A DNA stretch of 64,000 nt from Ensifer adhaerens (GTDB lineage Bacteria; Pseudomonadota; Alphaproteobacteria; Rhizobiales; Rhizobiaceae): contig NZ_CP118610.1 of assembly GCF_028993555.1 (NCBI RefSeq), forward strand, positions 1,426,001-1,490,000, written 5' to 3'. Position 1 is the first letter of the stretch. Each line of letters starts with the position of its first letter. Positions 17,169-25,676 of this stretch are shown one piece after another. The position numbers and the translations under genes were made by a program. A model generated the notes under the pieces. That model saw only the letters and a list, made by a program, of their open reading frames with translations, made no database searches and had not been told where the DNA came from.

Positions 17169-18497
17169 ATGGCTATGGCAGATGCCCTCAAAATCGGCAT
17201 TGCGGGCTTGGGTACCGTCGGTGCCTCGCTCGTGCGAATCCTCCAGGATCGTCACGAGATGCTTGCGACAACGTGCGGGCGGGCAATCGAGACCACGGCC
17301 GTTACCGCGCGCGACCGTAACAGGGATCGCGGCGTCGATCTTTCGAAGGTCAGCTGGTTCGATGATGCCATTTCGCTGGCGCGGGGCGCCGATATCGACG
17401 TCTTCGTCGAACTGATGGGCGGCTCGGGCGATCCGGCCTATTCGGCCGTCAAGGCGGCGCTTGAGCGCGGCATTCATGTTGTGACCGCCAACAAGGCGCT
17501 GCTGGCCGCCCATGGCATCGAACTCGCCAAGATCGCCGAGGAGAAGGGCGCGCTGCTCAACTACGAAGCGGCAGTTGCCGGCGGTATTCCGGTTATCAAG
17601 GCTCTGCGCGAGTCCATGACCGGCAACACGATCTCGCGTGTCTACGGGATCATGAACGGCACCTGCAACTACATCCTGACGAAGATGGAGAAGGAAGAGC
17701 TTTCCTTCGAAGCCTGCCTCAAGGAAGCGCAGCGCCTCGGTTATGCCGAAGCGGATCCGGCCTTCGACATCGAAGGCAACGACACCGCGCACAAGCTGTC
17801 GATCCTGACGAGCCTCGCCTTCGGCACGGCGATTGCGGCCGACGACATCTATCTCGAAGGCATCACCAACATTTCGATCGACGACATCCATGCGGCCGCC
17901 GACCTCGGTTACCGCATCAAGCTCCTGGGCGTCGCGCAGCGCACCGAGAGTGGTATCGAACAGCGCGTCCACCCGACGATGGTGCCCTATGATTCCGTCA
18001 TTGCGCAGGTCGATGGCGTGACCAATGCGGTTGCGATCGAATCCGACATTCTCGGTGAATTGCTGATGGTCGGCCCCGGTGCCGGCGGCAACGCAACGGC
18101 CTCGGCGGTTCTCGGCGATATCGCCGACATTGCCAAGAGCCGGCCTGGCGCCCAGCACGTCCCGGCCTTCGGCCGCCCGACGCATGCGCTGTTGCCTTAC
18201 AAGCGTGCCCAGATCCAGAGCCACGAGGGCGGCTACTTCATTCGGCTGAAGGTGGTCGATCGCACTGGCGTTTTCGCAAACATCGCGACGCGCATGGCCG
18301 ACAACGGCATCTCGCTGGAATCGATCATGCAGCATTCCAAGCACCTGATGGAATCGGGTGAGCCGCAGACGATCATTCTGGTGACACACGCAACGTCGGA
18401 GCATTCCGTTCGCGATGCCATCAAGGCGATCAAGGGCGAGGGGTATCTCGTCGGCGAACCGCAGGTCATCCGCATCGAACGTCCGAAGGCGAACTGA
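17169..18497 (+). CDS. hom: Homoserine dehydrogenase
   Basis: A 442-residue NAD(P)-dependent enzyme reducing aspartate semialdehyde to homoserine on the way to threonine and methionine. The Rossmann motif GIAGLGTVGASLVRIL is at the N-terminus; VTANKALLAAHG, the MNGTCNYILTKM turn and the catalytic stretch LGYAEADPAFDIEGNDTAHK follow. The last 80 residues form an ACT domain (RLKVVDRTGVFANIATRMAD), so feedback control by threonine is expected. The ATG at 17169 follows AGGAA. The gene ends at a strong terminator, and recJ comes next. Confidence 0.95.
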   Translation: MAMADALKIGIAGLGTVGASLVRILQDRHEMLATTCGRAIETTAVTARDRNRDRGVDLSKVSWFDDAISLARGADIDVFVELMGGSGDPAYSAVKAALERGIHVVTANKALLAAHGIELAKIAEEKGALLNYEAAVAGGIPVIKALRESMTGNTISRVYGIMNGTCNYILTKMEKEELSFEACLKEAQRLGYAEADPAFDIEGNDTAHKLSILTSLAFGTAIAADDIYLEGITNISIDDIHAAADLGYRIKLLGVAQRTESGIEQRVHPTMVPYDSVIAQVDGVTNAVAIESDILGELLMVGPGAGGNATASAVLGDIADIAKSRPGAQHVPAFGRPTHALLPYKRAQIQSHEGGYFIRLKVVDRTGVFANIATRMADNGISLESIMQHSKHLMESGEPQTIILVTHATSEHSVRDAIKAIKGEGYLVGEPQVIRIERPKAN

Positions 18498-18563
18498 GGA
18501 CGGGCAGAGGCCTCAGGCCGCAAGGCACGGCACCCGTAGCGTTGGACTGCCATCGATAGATTG

Positions 18564-18602
18564 AAAGCCTCGCCGTGCAAGCACGCCGGCGAGGCTTTCT
18601 TG
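18564..18602 (+). terminator. Intrinsic terminator after hom
   Basis: AAAGCCTCGCCG (18564-18575) pairs perfectly with CGGCGAGGCTTT (18587-18598), followed by CTTG. A 12-bp perfect stem just downstream of hom and with T residues on the 3' arm is a good factor-independent terminator. Confidence 0.8.
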
Positions 18603-18729
18603 TTTGGCATTGGGGAGTGAAGCCGATAAGGCCGTGAAACGCGGATCTCTGTGTATGCCGTTCCAAAAACGGTCACGATTGTCGGGGTTATGCGCTAAGA
18701 AACGTTAAGCGCAGGCGGGTGGGACGAGC

Positions 18730-20532
18730 ATGGAAGAATTGGTGGATCCGGTACAGCGGGCCTTTCTCGGCGTCGAGCAGTCGATCAGCGGCCAGCGCTG
18801 GGTGTCGCGGCTTGATCAGGCGGGCCAGAACCGGGCACTCGCCATCAGCCAGATCCACGGCTATTCCGATCTGCTCGGTCGCGTGCTTGCCGGCCGCGGC
18901 GTCGTGCTCGACGATGCCGCAAGCTTCCTCGATCCGACGCTGCGCTCACTGATGCCGGATCCGGATACGCTGACCGATTGCCGCAAGGCCGCTGATCGCC
19001 TGGCGGCCGCCATCAAGCGGCGTGAAAAGGTCGTTGTCTTCGGTGACTACGACGTCGATGGTGCTGCCTCGTCGGCCCTTATGGCCCGCTTCCTCCGTCA
19101 CTTCGGCATCGACGCGGAGATCTATATTCCCGATCGGATTTTCGAGGGCTACGGGCCGAATCCGACGGCGATCGAACAACTGGTCGACAATGGCGCGGAT
19201 CTCATCGTGACCGTCGACTGCGGCTCGACGAGCCATGAGGCGCTTGCCGTGGCGGCGCAACGCGAGGTCGATGTCGTCGTCATCGACCACCACCAGGTTG
19301 GCTCTGCGCTGCCGGTCTGCCATGCGCTCGTCAATCCCAACAGGGAAGACGATCTTTCAGGGCAGGGACATCTCTGTGCTGCCGGCGTCGTTTATCTCGT
19401 TCTGGTCAACACCTTGCGCGTTCTGCGCAATGCCGGCGATGGCCGTGTTGCATCCTTCGATCTGCTGGCCCAGCTCGATCTGGTGGCGCTTGCCACCGTC
19501 TGTGACGTCGTGCCGCTCAAGGGGCTCAATCGGGCCTATGTCGTCAAAGGACTGATTGCTGCACGGCATATGGGCAATGTCGGGCTCGCGGCGTTGCTGC
19601 GGAAGGCAGCGATCGGCGGCCCGGTCACGCCCTATCACCTGGGATTTCTGGTGGGGCCGCGAATCAACGCCGGTGGCCGCATCGGCGATGCAGCGCTCGG
19701 CAGCCGGCTTCTGGCCATGGACGATGCCGGAGCGGCGGAAAAGATCGCCGCACAGCTTGATGAACTCAACCGCGAGCGGCAGGCCATGGAAGCCGCCATG
19801 CTGGCCGAGGCCGAGGCTGAGGTCCTTGCGGAGTACGGCACGGGCGAGGGCGCCTCGGTGATCGTCACGGCGCGTGAGAACTGGCATCCCGGCATCGTCG
19901 GTCTGCTCGCCGCTCGCATCAAGGAGAAGTTCCGCCGCCCGACCTTTGCCATCGCCTTCGACCCGAACGGGCGCGGCACCGGCTCTGGCCGTTCGATCAA
20001 TGGCTTTGATATGGGCAAGATGGTCCGCGCCGCGGCCGATGGGGGCCTTCTGATCAAAGGCGGCGGTCATGCGATGGCTGCTGGCCTGACAGTCGAGCGC
20101 ACGAAGCTCGGCAAGCTCCGGCAATTCTTCGAGGAACGTGCCGAAGTGGCAGTGCGCGACCTCGTCGCCATCCAGACGCTCAAGGTCGATGGCGCGCTCG
20201 CCGCCTCCGGTGCGACGCTGGAACTCATCGATCTCCTGGAGCAGGCCGGCCCCTACGGCTCGGCCCACCCGCAGCCGGTCTTTGCCTTCCCGCAGCATCG
20301 ACTGCGCGACAGCCGGCAAGTGGGCGCCAACCACATCAAGGTGACGCTGGAGGGCCAGGACGGCAGCCGGCTCGACGGCATCGCGTTCCGGGCAACGGAG
20401 ACGCCGCTCGGCGATTTCCTGCTCGCGAGCCGCGGGGCGTCCATTCACGTCGCAGGCTCGGTCTCGGCGGATTTGTGGCAAGGGCAGCGCCGGGTGCAGC
20501 TTCGCGTCACGGATGCAGCGAGGGCGTTTTGA
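18730..20532 (+). CDS. recJ: Single-strand-specific 5'-3' exonuclease RecJ
   Basis: A 600-residue DHH-family exonuclease working in recombination and mismatch repair. The DHH domain carries FGDYDVDGAASSALM, TVDCGSTSHEAL and VIDHHQVG; the DHHA1 domain has ARENWHPGIVGLLA, FAIAFDPNGRGTGSGRS and KGGGHAMAAGL; the last 130 residues form the OB-like nucleic-acid binding domain (ANHIKVTLEGQDG). All metal ligands are present and length is normal. The start at 18730 follows GGGTGGGACGAG. In related rhizobia glpX lies between hom and recJ; it is absent here. Confidence 0.95.
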   Translation: MEELVDPVQRAFLGVEQSISGQRWVSRLDQAGQNRALAISQIHGYSDLLGRVLAGRGVVLDDAASFLDPTLRSLMPDPDTLTDCRKAADRLAAAIKRREKVVVFGDYDVDGAASSALMARFLRHFGIDAEIYIPDRIFEGYGPNPTAIEQLVDNGADLIVTVDCGSTSHEALAVAAQREVDVVVIDHHQVGSALPVCHALVNPNREDDLSGQGHLCAAGVVYLVLVNTLRVLRNAGDGRVASFDLLAQLDLVALATVCDVVPLKGLNRAYVVKGLIAARHMGNVGLAALLRKAAIGGPVTPYHLGFLVGPRINAGGRIGDAALGSRLLAMDDAGAAEKIAAQLDELNRERQAMEAAMLAEAEAEVLAEYGTGEGASVIVTARENWHPGIVGLLAARIKEKFRRPTFAIAFDPNGRGTGSGRSINGFDMGKMVRAAADGGLLIKGGGHAMAAGLTVERTKLGKLRQFFEERAEVAVRDLVAIQTLKVDGALAASGATLELIDLLEQAGPYGSAHPQPVFAFPQHRLRDSRQVGANHIKVTLEGQDGSRLDGIAFRATETPLGDFLLASRGASIHVAGSVSADLWQGQRRVQLRVTDAARAF

Positions 20533-20702
20533 TACGCGCGTTCGCGCCGACATGGATTCCGGCGCATTGGCGATTGGCGTTGCCTCAACCATCCGTGCAC
20601 TATCACTGATTTCACGGTGATGGCCGAGACAAGCACACATTGCACCCGTGGATGCAGGGGTGGTAGCATGGCCGCTTCGACGAGGCGTTTAGGGGGAGTT
20701 CG

Positions 20703-20930
20703 TTGCTGACCGTCAAATCCAGATTGGCGATAATACTGGCTGTTTTAGTGTTTGTGCCCACAGCTTGGTCGTACCTGGAAAATAATGATCCCTGCACAAC
20801 CGAGTACTGCGTGTGGATCGCCGGTTTTGGGTTTTTGGCCGTATGTGCGGCGCTTGGGCTTTTTGCGCTGTATCACGCCCTGGTAATCCTGGAAGGGCTC
20901 TGGATGTCGTTCCTGCACCGCCATGACTAG
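20703..20930 (+). CDS. Small two-helix membrane protein, hypothetical
   Basis: A 75-residue product with a hydrophobic segment at residues 8-23, a short loop with two Cys (CTTEYC) and a second hydrophobic segment at residues 38-65, so two membrane passes with the Cys loop between them. The likely start is a TTG at 20703 with GGGGGAG five bases upstream. No family is recognised. The good Shine-Dalgarno and the clean hydrophobic pattern support a real gene. Confidence 0.55.
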   Translation: MLTVKSRLAIILAVLVFVPTAWSYLENNDPCTTEYCVWIAGFGFLAVCAALGLFALYHALVILEGLWMSFLHRHD

Positions 20931-21037
20931 GCATGACCGTCTTGGCTCTTACGGTGTTTTCGTCCAGGTGACGTACGCAAATCCCTTGAGAACGTTGGTT
21001 GGCTGACCGCGCTTGCTTCTGCTGGCCTTGGGGATCT

Positions 21038-21112
21038 TGGCACGCCCAACGGGACTCGAACCCGTGTTACCGCCGTGAGAGGGCGGCGTCCTGACCGCTA
21101 GACGATGGGCGC
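21038..21112 (-). tRNA. tRNA-Glu (CUC)
   Basis: On the minus strand the 75-base sequence folds as a full cloverleaf. The acceptor GCGCCCA pairs with TGGGCGT, the anticodon stem CCGCC/GGCGG encloses CTCTCAC, which gives anticodon CUC, the T arm is ACGGGTTCGAGTCCCGT, and CCA is encoded. The first acceptor pair is G-U. Confidence 0.93.
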
Positions 21113-21317
21113 CCATGCTTCTCGCTGATGATTTGCAATGCAGTCTTGCGACCGTGCACAGTTTATCTGCGGATATTATGCTCTTTCAGCGCAAACCACG
21201 AGATAAATTCAACCGCATCGCTCCGGCGATAGGATCGCGGGATTCGATCGAAAGTGAGCCGCAGGCGCTAATTGCTGTGTAGCGATATTGGAAATGTGGG
21301 AGAGAAATTCAACACAG

Positions 21318-21392
21318 TGGCACGCCCTAGGGGAGTCGAACCCCTCTTCCCAGAATGAAAATCTGGTGTCCTAACCGATAGACGAAGGGCGC
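21318..21392 (-). tRNA. tRNA-Glu (UUC), copy 1
   Basis: On the minus strand: acceptor GCGCCCT/AGGGCGT, anticodon stem CCAGA/TCTGG around TTTTCAT giving UUC, T arm GAGGGGTTCGACTCCCCT, and encoded CCA. It is identical in the tRNA body to the copies at 21592 and 21866. Confidence 0.95.
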
Positions 21393-21591
21393 ACTAGCTG
21401 TGTGGGCGCCTTATAGCCAGCGACTCTGGATACCGCAAGCGCCAATCTCAGGATTTTTGTGCTTTTCCTGTTAAAAACAGCGAGAAAAATTCGACGCGCG
21501 GCAGGCCGGAATCGGAGGTGCGTCCGAGACAGAAAATCACTGTTTCAGATGAGGAAAATGACGATTTGTGTGGGGGAGAAATTCAACACAG

Positions 21592-21666
21592 TGGCACGCC
21601 CTAGGGGAGTCGAACCCCTCTTCCCAGAATGAAAATCTGGTGTCCTAACCGATAGACGAAGGGCGC
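21592..21666 (-). tRNA. tRNA-Glu (UUC), copy 2
   Basis: Same cloverleaf and anticodon UUC as the copy at 21318, minus strand, CCA encoded; middle member of the 274-bp tandem array. Confidence 0.95.
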
Positions 21667-21865
21667 ACTCGCTGTGTGGGCGCCTTATAGCCAGCGACTC
21701 TGGATACCGCAAGCGCCAATCTCAGGATTTTTGTGCTTTTCCTGTTAAAAACAGCGAGAAAAATTCGACGCGCGACAGGCCGGAATCGGAGATGTGTCCG
21801 AGACAGAAAATCACTGTTTCAGATGAGGAAAATGGCGATTTGTGTGAGGGAGAAATTCAACACAG

Positions 21866-21940
21866 TGGCACGCCCTAGGGGAGTCGAACCCCTCTTCCCA
21901 GAATGAAAATCTGGTGTCCTAACCGATAGACGAAGGGCGC
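21866..21940 (-). tRNA. tRNA-Glu (UUC), copy 3
   Basis: Same cloverleaf and anticodon UUC as the copy at 21318, minus strand, CCA encoded. As transcription runs leftward, this copy is the promoter-proximal one if the array is cotranscribed. Confidence 0.95.
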
Positions 21941-22076
21941 ACTCGCTGTGTGGGCGCCTTATAGCCAGAGGATTTCAGAACCGCAAGCGGCAAATTTCAT
22001 ATTTCTGTAAAAATTCCACAGTCGCGGGCCGGAGGGCACCTTGCGTGGAATAACTCATGGAAACAAGCGGTTGGCT

Positions 22077-23450
22077 TCAGCCTTTGCCGCGCCGGCAGCG
22101 CCAGTTCCAATCCCGCTGCGTGCCGATGTCGATATGGACCGACTCCGTGTGGCAATAGGTGCCGACGCCGCCGCGGCCGGGAACGCTGCGCAGGAATTCG
22201 GCAAGATCCCACTTGCTGACGCCCTGGACCTGAATGTCTGCTGCCTCGCAGCGCGTATGCAGCGACTGCTTCGCGCGGTTGACCTTGATCGGTCTGAGGC
22301 CGGAGGTCACCATGACCTGTTTGCCGTAATGTGATTCCACCTTCTTCAGCATCTGCATGAGCTCGGGCTTGAAGCAACCGGCATCGACCTTTTCCGTCTG
22401 AAGAATCAGTCCGCTCGGTGCCAGCCGCGCCAGGCCCGAAAGGGATGCAACCTGCACCGGCGCGCTGTCGTCGTCGTCGCCGAGATGCTCTTCGTGCTCG
22501 AAATTGTAGAGCGAATTCAGTTTGACGCCCGGAAGCGTGTAGGCGAGGGATGCTGTCTGCGGCTGGCTGGCGTTGCTGGTGGTAATCGTCTTCTTTTCCG
22601 CCGGCTGCGCAGCGCGCAGCGCTTCCTGCTGTTTCTCCTTGCGTTTCCCGGCAAAGAGCGTTGCGAGTGTCCAGGTTTTCGGCGCTTCCTGGTCGCCGTT
22701 GCTTTCCTTTGCCTCCGCGGTCGCCTGCATCGGTCCTGCGATTGCCACTTCCGTCGCGGCTGGCGCAACCTCCGCGTTGGCCACGGCCTGAAGTGCAGCC
22801 GAATTTTCACTGCCGGTGGCAGCCTCGGCGCTGAGCGGTACGGGGACGGCGTCCGGCGCCGGAGTGGGAGCGTAGGCGGTGACCGCCGTGTCTGCCGGCT
22901 GAGCGGTGGTCTCTTTGGCGGCACCCTGTTGCGGCGTCATGATCGGCCGAGGCTGTCGCTGAGTGCCGCTGAACAGGCTGTTGGTGGTCGCGTTCATGGC
23001 GGGCTGGCCGGCCGGCAGCGGCACGGCACCATTGGCCTGCGGCTGGGTGTTCGGCGTGCCCTGCGTCGCTACGGCCTGTCCATAGATGCTGGAAGAGGCG
23101 GCGCGCAGGCCTGTGGTCTGCATCGTCAGGGACTGGGCCTGGGTGGGGTCCTGCGCCGTGGCAGCCTGCTGCGCTTGCGGATCGCTGCCCATGGCGGCCA
23201 CCTGCGCATCCCGGACCGGGCCCTGCCCAGCCGATTGTGCCGCCTGGGCTGCGGTCTGCCCCTCAAGGTCCAGCCCGGTGGTCACGTCGTTGTCGGCAAC
23301 GGCCGACACGCAGCCGCTGAGCGCCAGGAGTGAAACGGATAAGGCAGCGGCCCGCGCAATGGCAGCGAGCACTGCACCCTTTGTACCCGGATGTTGCAAC
23401 GTCCTATCCCCGCTCTCCGTGCATGATCGGCGAAGCCCCCGCCTTCTCAT
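22077..23450 (-). CDS. Lipoprotein with C-terminal M15-type peptidase domain
   Basis: A 457-residue product. Residues 26-47 are a hydrophobic signal ending in the lipobox LSGC, so it is probably a membrane lipoprotein. Residues 48-330 are low-complexity, rich in Ala, Gln and Pro. The last 110 residues form a peptidase M15A-like domain: SHYGKQVMVTSGLRP, then RCEAADIQV and CHTESVHIDIG, giving the His/Asp/His zinc-site pattern of D-Ala-D-Ala peptidases. The expected site of action is cell-wall peptidoglycan in the periplasm. Activity is not proven, since some family members are binding proteins only. Confidence 0.8.
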   Translation of the reverse strand: MRRRGLRRSCTESGDRTLQHPGTKGAVLAAIARAAALSVSLLALSGCVSAVADNDVTTGLDLEGQTAAQAAQSAGQGPVRDAQVAAMGSDPQAQQAATAQDPTQAQSLTMQTTGLRAASSSIYGQAVATQGTPNTQPQANGAVPLPAGQPAMNATTNSLFSGTQRQPRPIMTPQQGAAKETTAQPADTAVTAYAPTPAPDAVPVPLSAEAATGSENSAALQAVANAEVAPAATEVAIAGPMQATAEAKESNGDQEAPKTWTLATLFAGKRKEKQQEALRAAQPAEKKTITTSNASQPQTASLAYTLPGVKLNSLYNFEHEEHLGDDDDSAPVQVASLSGLARLAPSGLILQTEKVDAGCFKPELMQMLKKVESHYGKQVMVTSGLRPIKVNRAKQSLHTRCEAADIQVQGVSKWDLAEFLRSVPGRGGVGTYCHTESVHIDIGTQRDWNWRCRRGKG

Positions 23451-23676
23451 GCATTAAGTCTCAGTTCCGAAACATCGCTCAGAACAAACAAACTCATGTT
23501 TCTCGCGGCGATCCGAATGAACGCCACGGGAAAAGATCAGGCCAAGTACAAAGGGGGTCGTCGCCACGAGACATCGCGGATAGGACCCGGTATCAACGTT
23601 TCGCGCGAAAAAATACTCAACGACACGCGATTTGTAAACCGGCGCTAACCTTGAGCCCGCATGTTGCACACATGCA

Positions 23677-23700
23677 AAGGCCCGGATCGACCGGGCCTTA
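23677..23700. terminator. Hairpin between the M15 lipoprotein gene and gloA
   Basis: AAGGCCCGG (23677-23685), loop ATCGA, CCGGGCCTT (23691-23699). A 9-bp perfect stem 100 bases downstream of the gloA stop; on the minus strand it would end the gloA transcript. Confidence 0.5.
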
Positions 23701-23796
23701 GATCATTCATAGCTGCTGCTGATCGGCGACTCGGCCATGCCAGCCGGTGAGACCGGCCACATAGGGGTATCCTCGCCAGTCAGAATTGCGCGGGGC

Positions 23797-24237
23797 TTAC
23801 CATGCGCCGGTATTGGCCATCGAAGCCCAGGGCTCCTGCGCCGGACGGTTCTCGCCCTTCTGCAGGATTTCGATCGAAATGCCATCTGGGGAGCGTACGA
23901 AGGCCATATGGCCGTCGCGCGGCGGGCGGTTGATGGTGACGCCATTGTCCATCAGGTGCTGGCAGAAACCGTAGATATCGTCGACCTCATAGGCAAGGTG
24001 GCCGAAATTGCGCCCGCCCGTATAGTCTTCCGTATCCCAGTTGTAGGTGAGTTCGAGGCAGGGTGAGAGCTCCCCGCGGGCGCGATCGATGTCGCCGGGG
24101 GCGGCGAGGAAAACCAGCGTGAAGCGGCCTTTCTCGTTCTCGTAACGGCGGATTTCGGTCAGGCCGAAAAGCGTGCAGTAGAAGTTCAAGGCCTCGTCCA
24201 AATTCTTGACGCGAACCATCGTGTGCAGATAGCGCAT
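23797..24237 (-). CDS. gloA: Glyoxalase I (lactoylglutathione lyase)
   Basis: A 146-residue metalloenzyme that converts the methylglyoxal-glutathione hemithioacetal to S-lactoylglutathione. MRYLHTMVRVKNLDEALNFY gives the N-terminal His ligand; LELTYNWDTEDYTGGRNFGHLAYEVDDI has the Glu and His ligands and the glutathione loop; FVRSPDGISIEIL gives the last Glu. The length matches small bacterial GloA. The ATG at 24237 is preferred over an in-frame codon 60 bases upstream because the protein then begins exactly like other GloA. Cytoplasmic. Confidence 0.95.
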   Translation of the reverse strand: MRYLHTMVRVKNLDEALNFYCTLFGLTEIRRYENEKGRFTLVFLAAPGDIDRARGELSPCLELTYNWDTEDYTGGRNFGHLAYEVDDIYGFCQHLMDNGVTINRPPRDGHMAFVRSPDGISIEILQKGENRPAQEPWASMANTGAW

Positions 24238-24433
24238 TGCAATGTCCCTGTTTTGCAGAAGATGGCGTATACTGAGCTGCCAGCAAGCCAGAGGCAAGGC
24301 AGCGTCCGCATATTAGATCTCGGCCAAAATATGCCGAGGGTCTTGCGTATCCGCGGCGGGACGATGTTATTCTGGTCAATAAGAATCAGTTAACCGTATT
24401 GGTAGTTGCGCGTAAACGAGGGGCTGGGAGAGA

Positions 24434-25012
24434 ATGGCGGATAGGACATCTTCAAAAGACGTCATGCATGGTGACGACTTTGGCAGTGACGCTCTCGACC
24501 TCATCGAAATCACGGGCGTGATCAAATGGTTCGACGTCGCCAAGGGCTTCGGGTTCATCGTGCCTGACAACGGCATGCAGGACGTGCTGGTCCACGTGAC
24601 CTGCCTTCGGCGCGACGGTTACCAGACGGTTCTTGAGGGCGCGCGGGTCGTGGCTCTGATTCAGAAGCGGGATCGCGGCTACCAGGCGTTCCGCATCCTG
24701 TCCATGGATCAGTCGACCGCGGTACACCCGTCTCAGCTTCCCCCGGTGCGCACCCACGTGCAGGTGACGCCGACCAGCGGTCTTGAACGGGTCCTGGTCA
24801 AGTGGTTCAACCGCACCAAGGGCTTCGGCTTCCTGACACGCGGCGAAGGGACCGAGGACATCTTTGTTCATATGGAGACCCTGCGGCGCTTCGGTCTCAC
24901 CGAGCTTCGTCCCGGACAGGTTGTCCTGGTGCGCTTTGGCGATGGCGAAAAGGGCTTGATGGCTGCCGAAATCCATCCGGACGGCCCGTCGCCGACAAGC
25001 CGGTCGCACTGA
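24434..25012 (+). CDS. Double cold-shock-domain protein
   Basis: A 192-residue protein with two cold-shock domains: residues about 27-90 (GVIKWFDVAKGFGFIVPDN, VLVHVTCLRRDG) and about 117-180 (VLVKWFNRTKGFGFLTRGEG, IFVHMETLRRFG). Each has the aromatic KGFGF (RNP1) and the hydrophobic-V-H (RNP2) motifs that bind single-stranded nucleic acid. Double-domain CspA-like proteins of this size are typical of alphaproteobacteria. A role as an RNA chaperone in stress or stationary phase is inferred. Its stop overlaps the start of the next gene (TGATG). Confidence 0.92.
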   Translation: MADRTSSKDVMHGDDFGSDALDLIEITGVIKWFDVAKGFGFIVPDNGMQDVLVHVTCLRRDGYQTVLEGARVVALIQKRDRGYQAFRILSMDQSTAVHPSQLPPVRTHVQVTPTSGLERVLVKWFNRTKGFGFLTRGEGTEDIFVHMETLRRFGLTELRPGQVVLVRFGDGEKGLMAAEIHPDGPSPTSRSH

Positions 25013-25491
25013 TGCTTGCGGCACGAAACCTTTCCGGAAAAAGCGCCCTGTTGGCGCTTTTTTTGTTGTTCGTCTTCACCATTGTCGCTTTGGCCGAGGT
25101 CGAGTTCACCAAGGACAAGATGCGGATTGTGACCGCCGACGGGAAGGTGCACGAATTGACCGTCGAGCTCGCGGTCGATCCCGACCAGCGCGAGCAGGGG
25201 CTGATGTTCCGCAAGTCGATGGCACCGGATCACGGCATGCTGTTCGATTTCGGTGAGACACGCCGCGTGATGATGTGGATGAAGAACACCTATCTTCCGC
25301 TCGACATGCTGTTCATCGACAACAGGGGCGTCGTGCGGACGATCCGCGAGGATGCCGTCCCATTTTCCGAAGCGATCATTGATTCCGGTGAACCGGTCGC
25401 CTTCGTGCTCGAGCTCAATGCCGGCACCGTCAAACGCCTTGCTATTCGGGCCGGAGATCGTCTTGAAGGCGCTCGATTCCCGGGGCGATGA
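25012..25491 (+). CDS. DUF192-family exported protein
   Basis: A 159-residue product. Residues 9-29 are a strongly hydrophobic signal peptide (LLALFLLFVFTIVALA), so the mature 130-residue domain is periplasmic. The core LAVDPDQREQGLMFRKSM, GMLFDFGETRRVMMWMKNTYLPLDMLFID and VLELNAGTVKRLAI are diagnostic for DUF192, whose function is not known. The ATG overlaps the stop of the cold-shock gene, suggesting translational coupling. A perfect terminator hairpin lies within the signal-peptide codons. Confidence 0.85.
   Translation: MLAARNLSGKSALLALFLLFVFTIVALAEVEFTKDKMRIVTADGKVHELTVELAVDPDQREQGLMFRKSMAPDHGMLFDFGETRRVMMWMKNTYLPLDMLFIDNRGVVRTIREDAVPFSEAIIDSGEPVAFVLELNAGTVKRLAIRAGDRLEGARFPGR
25038..25064 (+). 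terminator. Terminator-like hairpin inside the DUF192 signal-peptide codons
   Basis: AAAAAGCGCC (25038-25047), loop CTGTT, GGCGCTTTTT (25053-25062) and further T residues: a perfect 10-bp stem with a U tract, 26 bases after the stop of the cold-shock gene. It is both a textbook intrinsic terminator and coding sequence for residues 9-18 of the next gene. Confidence 0.65.
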
Positions 25492-25676
25492 TCCCCGGGG
25501 GTGATGATCACAAATCGACAGCTGGCATCCGTTGGCCTTGTAGTTCGAGGATCAGCGCCTAAATCACCTGTATCGAGACGAATCGATCCTTTCGATGACG
25601 ACGGCAAAGCCTTTTGGGCAGACTTAAACTTAATAAGTTGCTAATGTTCTGCCGAAGGCGACAGGAGGCATCTGTG

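Larger units (their letters stand above)
21300..21975 (-). repeat. Tandem repeat, 274-bp unit, carrying three tRNA-Glu(UUC)
   Basis: Two full units and a partial third, with the tRNA 3' ends at 21318, 21592 and 21866, exactly 274 bases apart. Each unit holds a tRNA-Glu(UUC) gene and its flanks; differences are only a few bases (for example GCACTAGC versus GCACTCGC, and GACGATTTG versus GGCGATTTG). Similarity ends about 30 bases beyond the 5' end of the third tRNA. The near identity points to recent duplication or ongoing gene conversion. Confidence 0.9.

Noticed and set aside
21300..21975. Regularly spaced repeats as a possible CRISPR or phage attachment array
   Set aside because: The units are 274 bp long and each holds a complete tRNA-Glu gene; the spacers are also repeated, so this is a tandem duplication.
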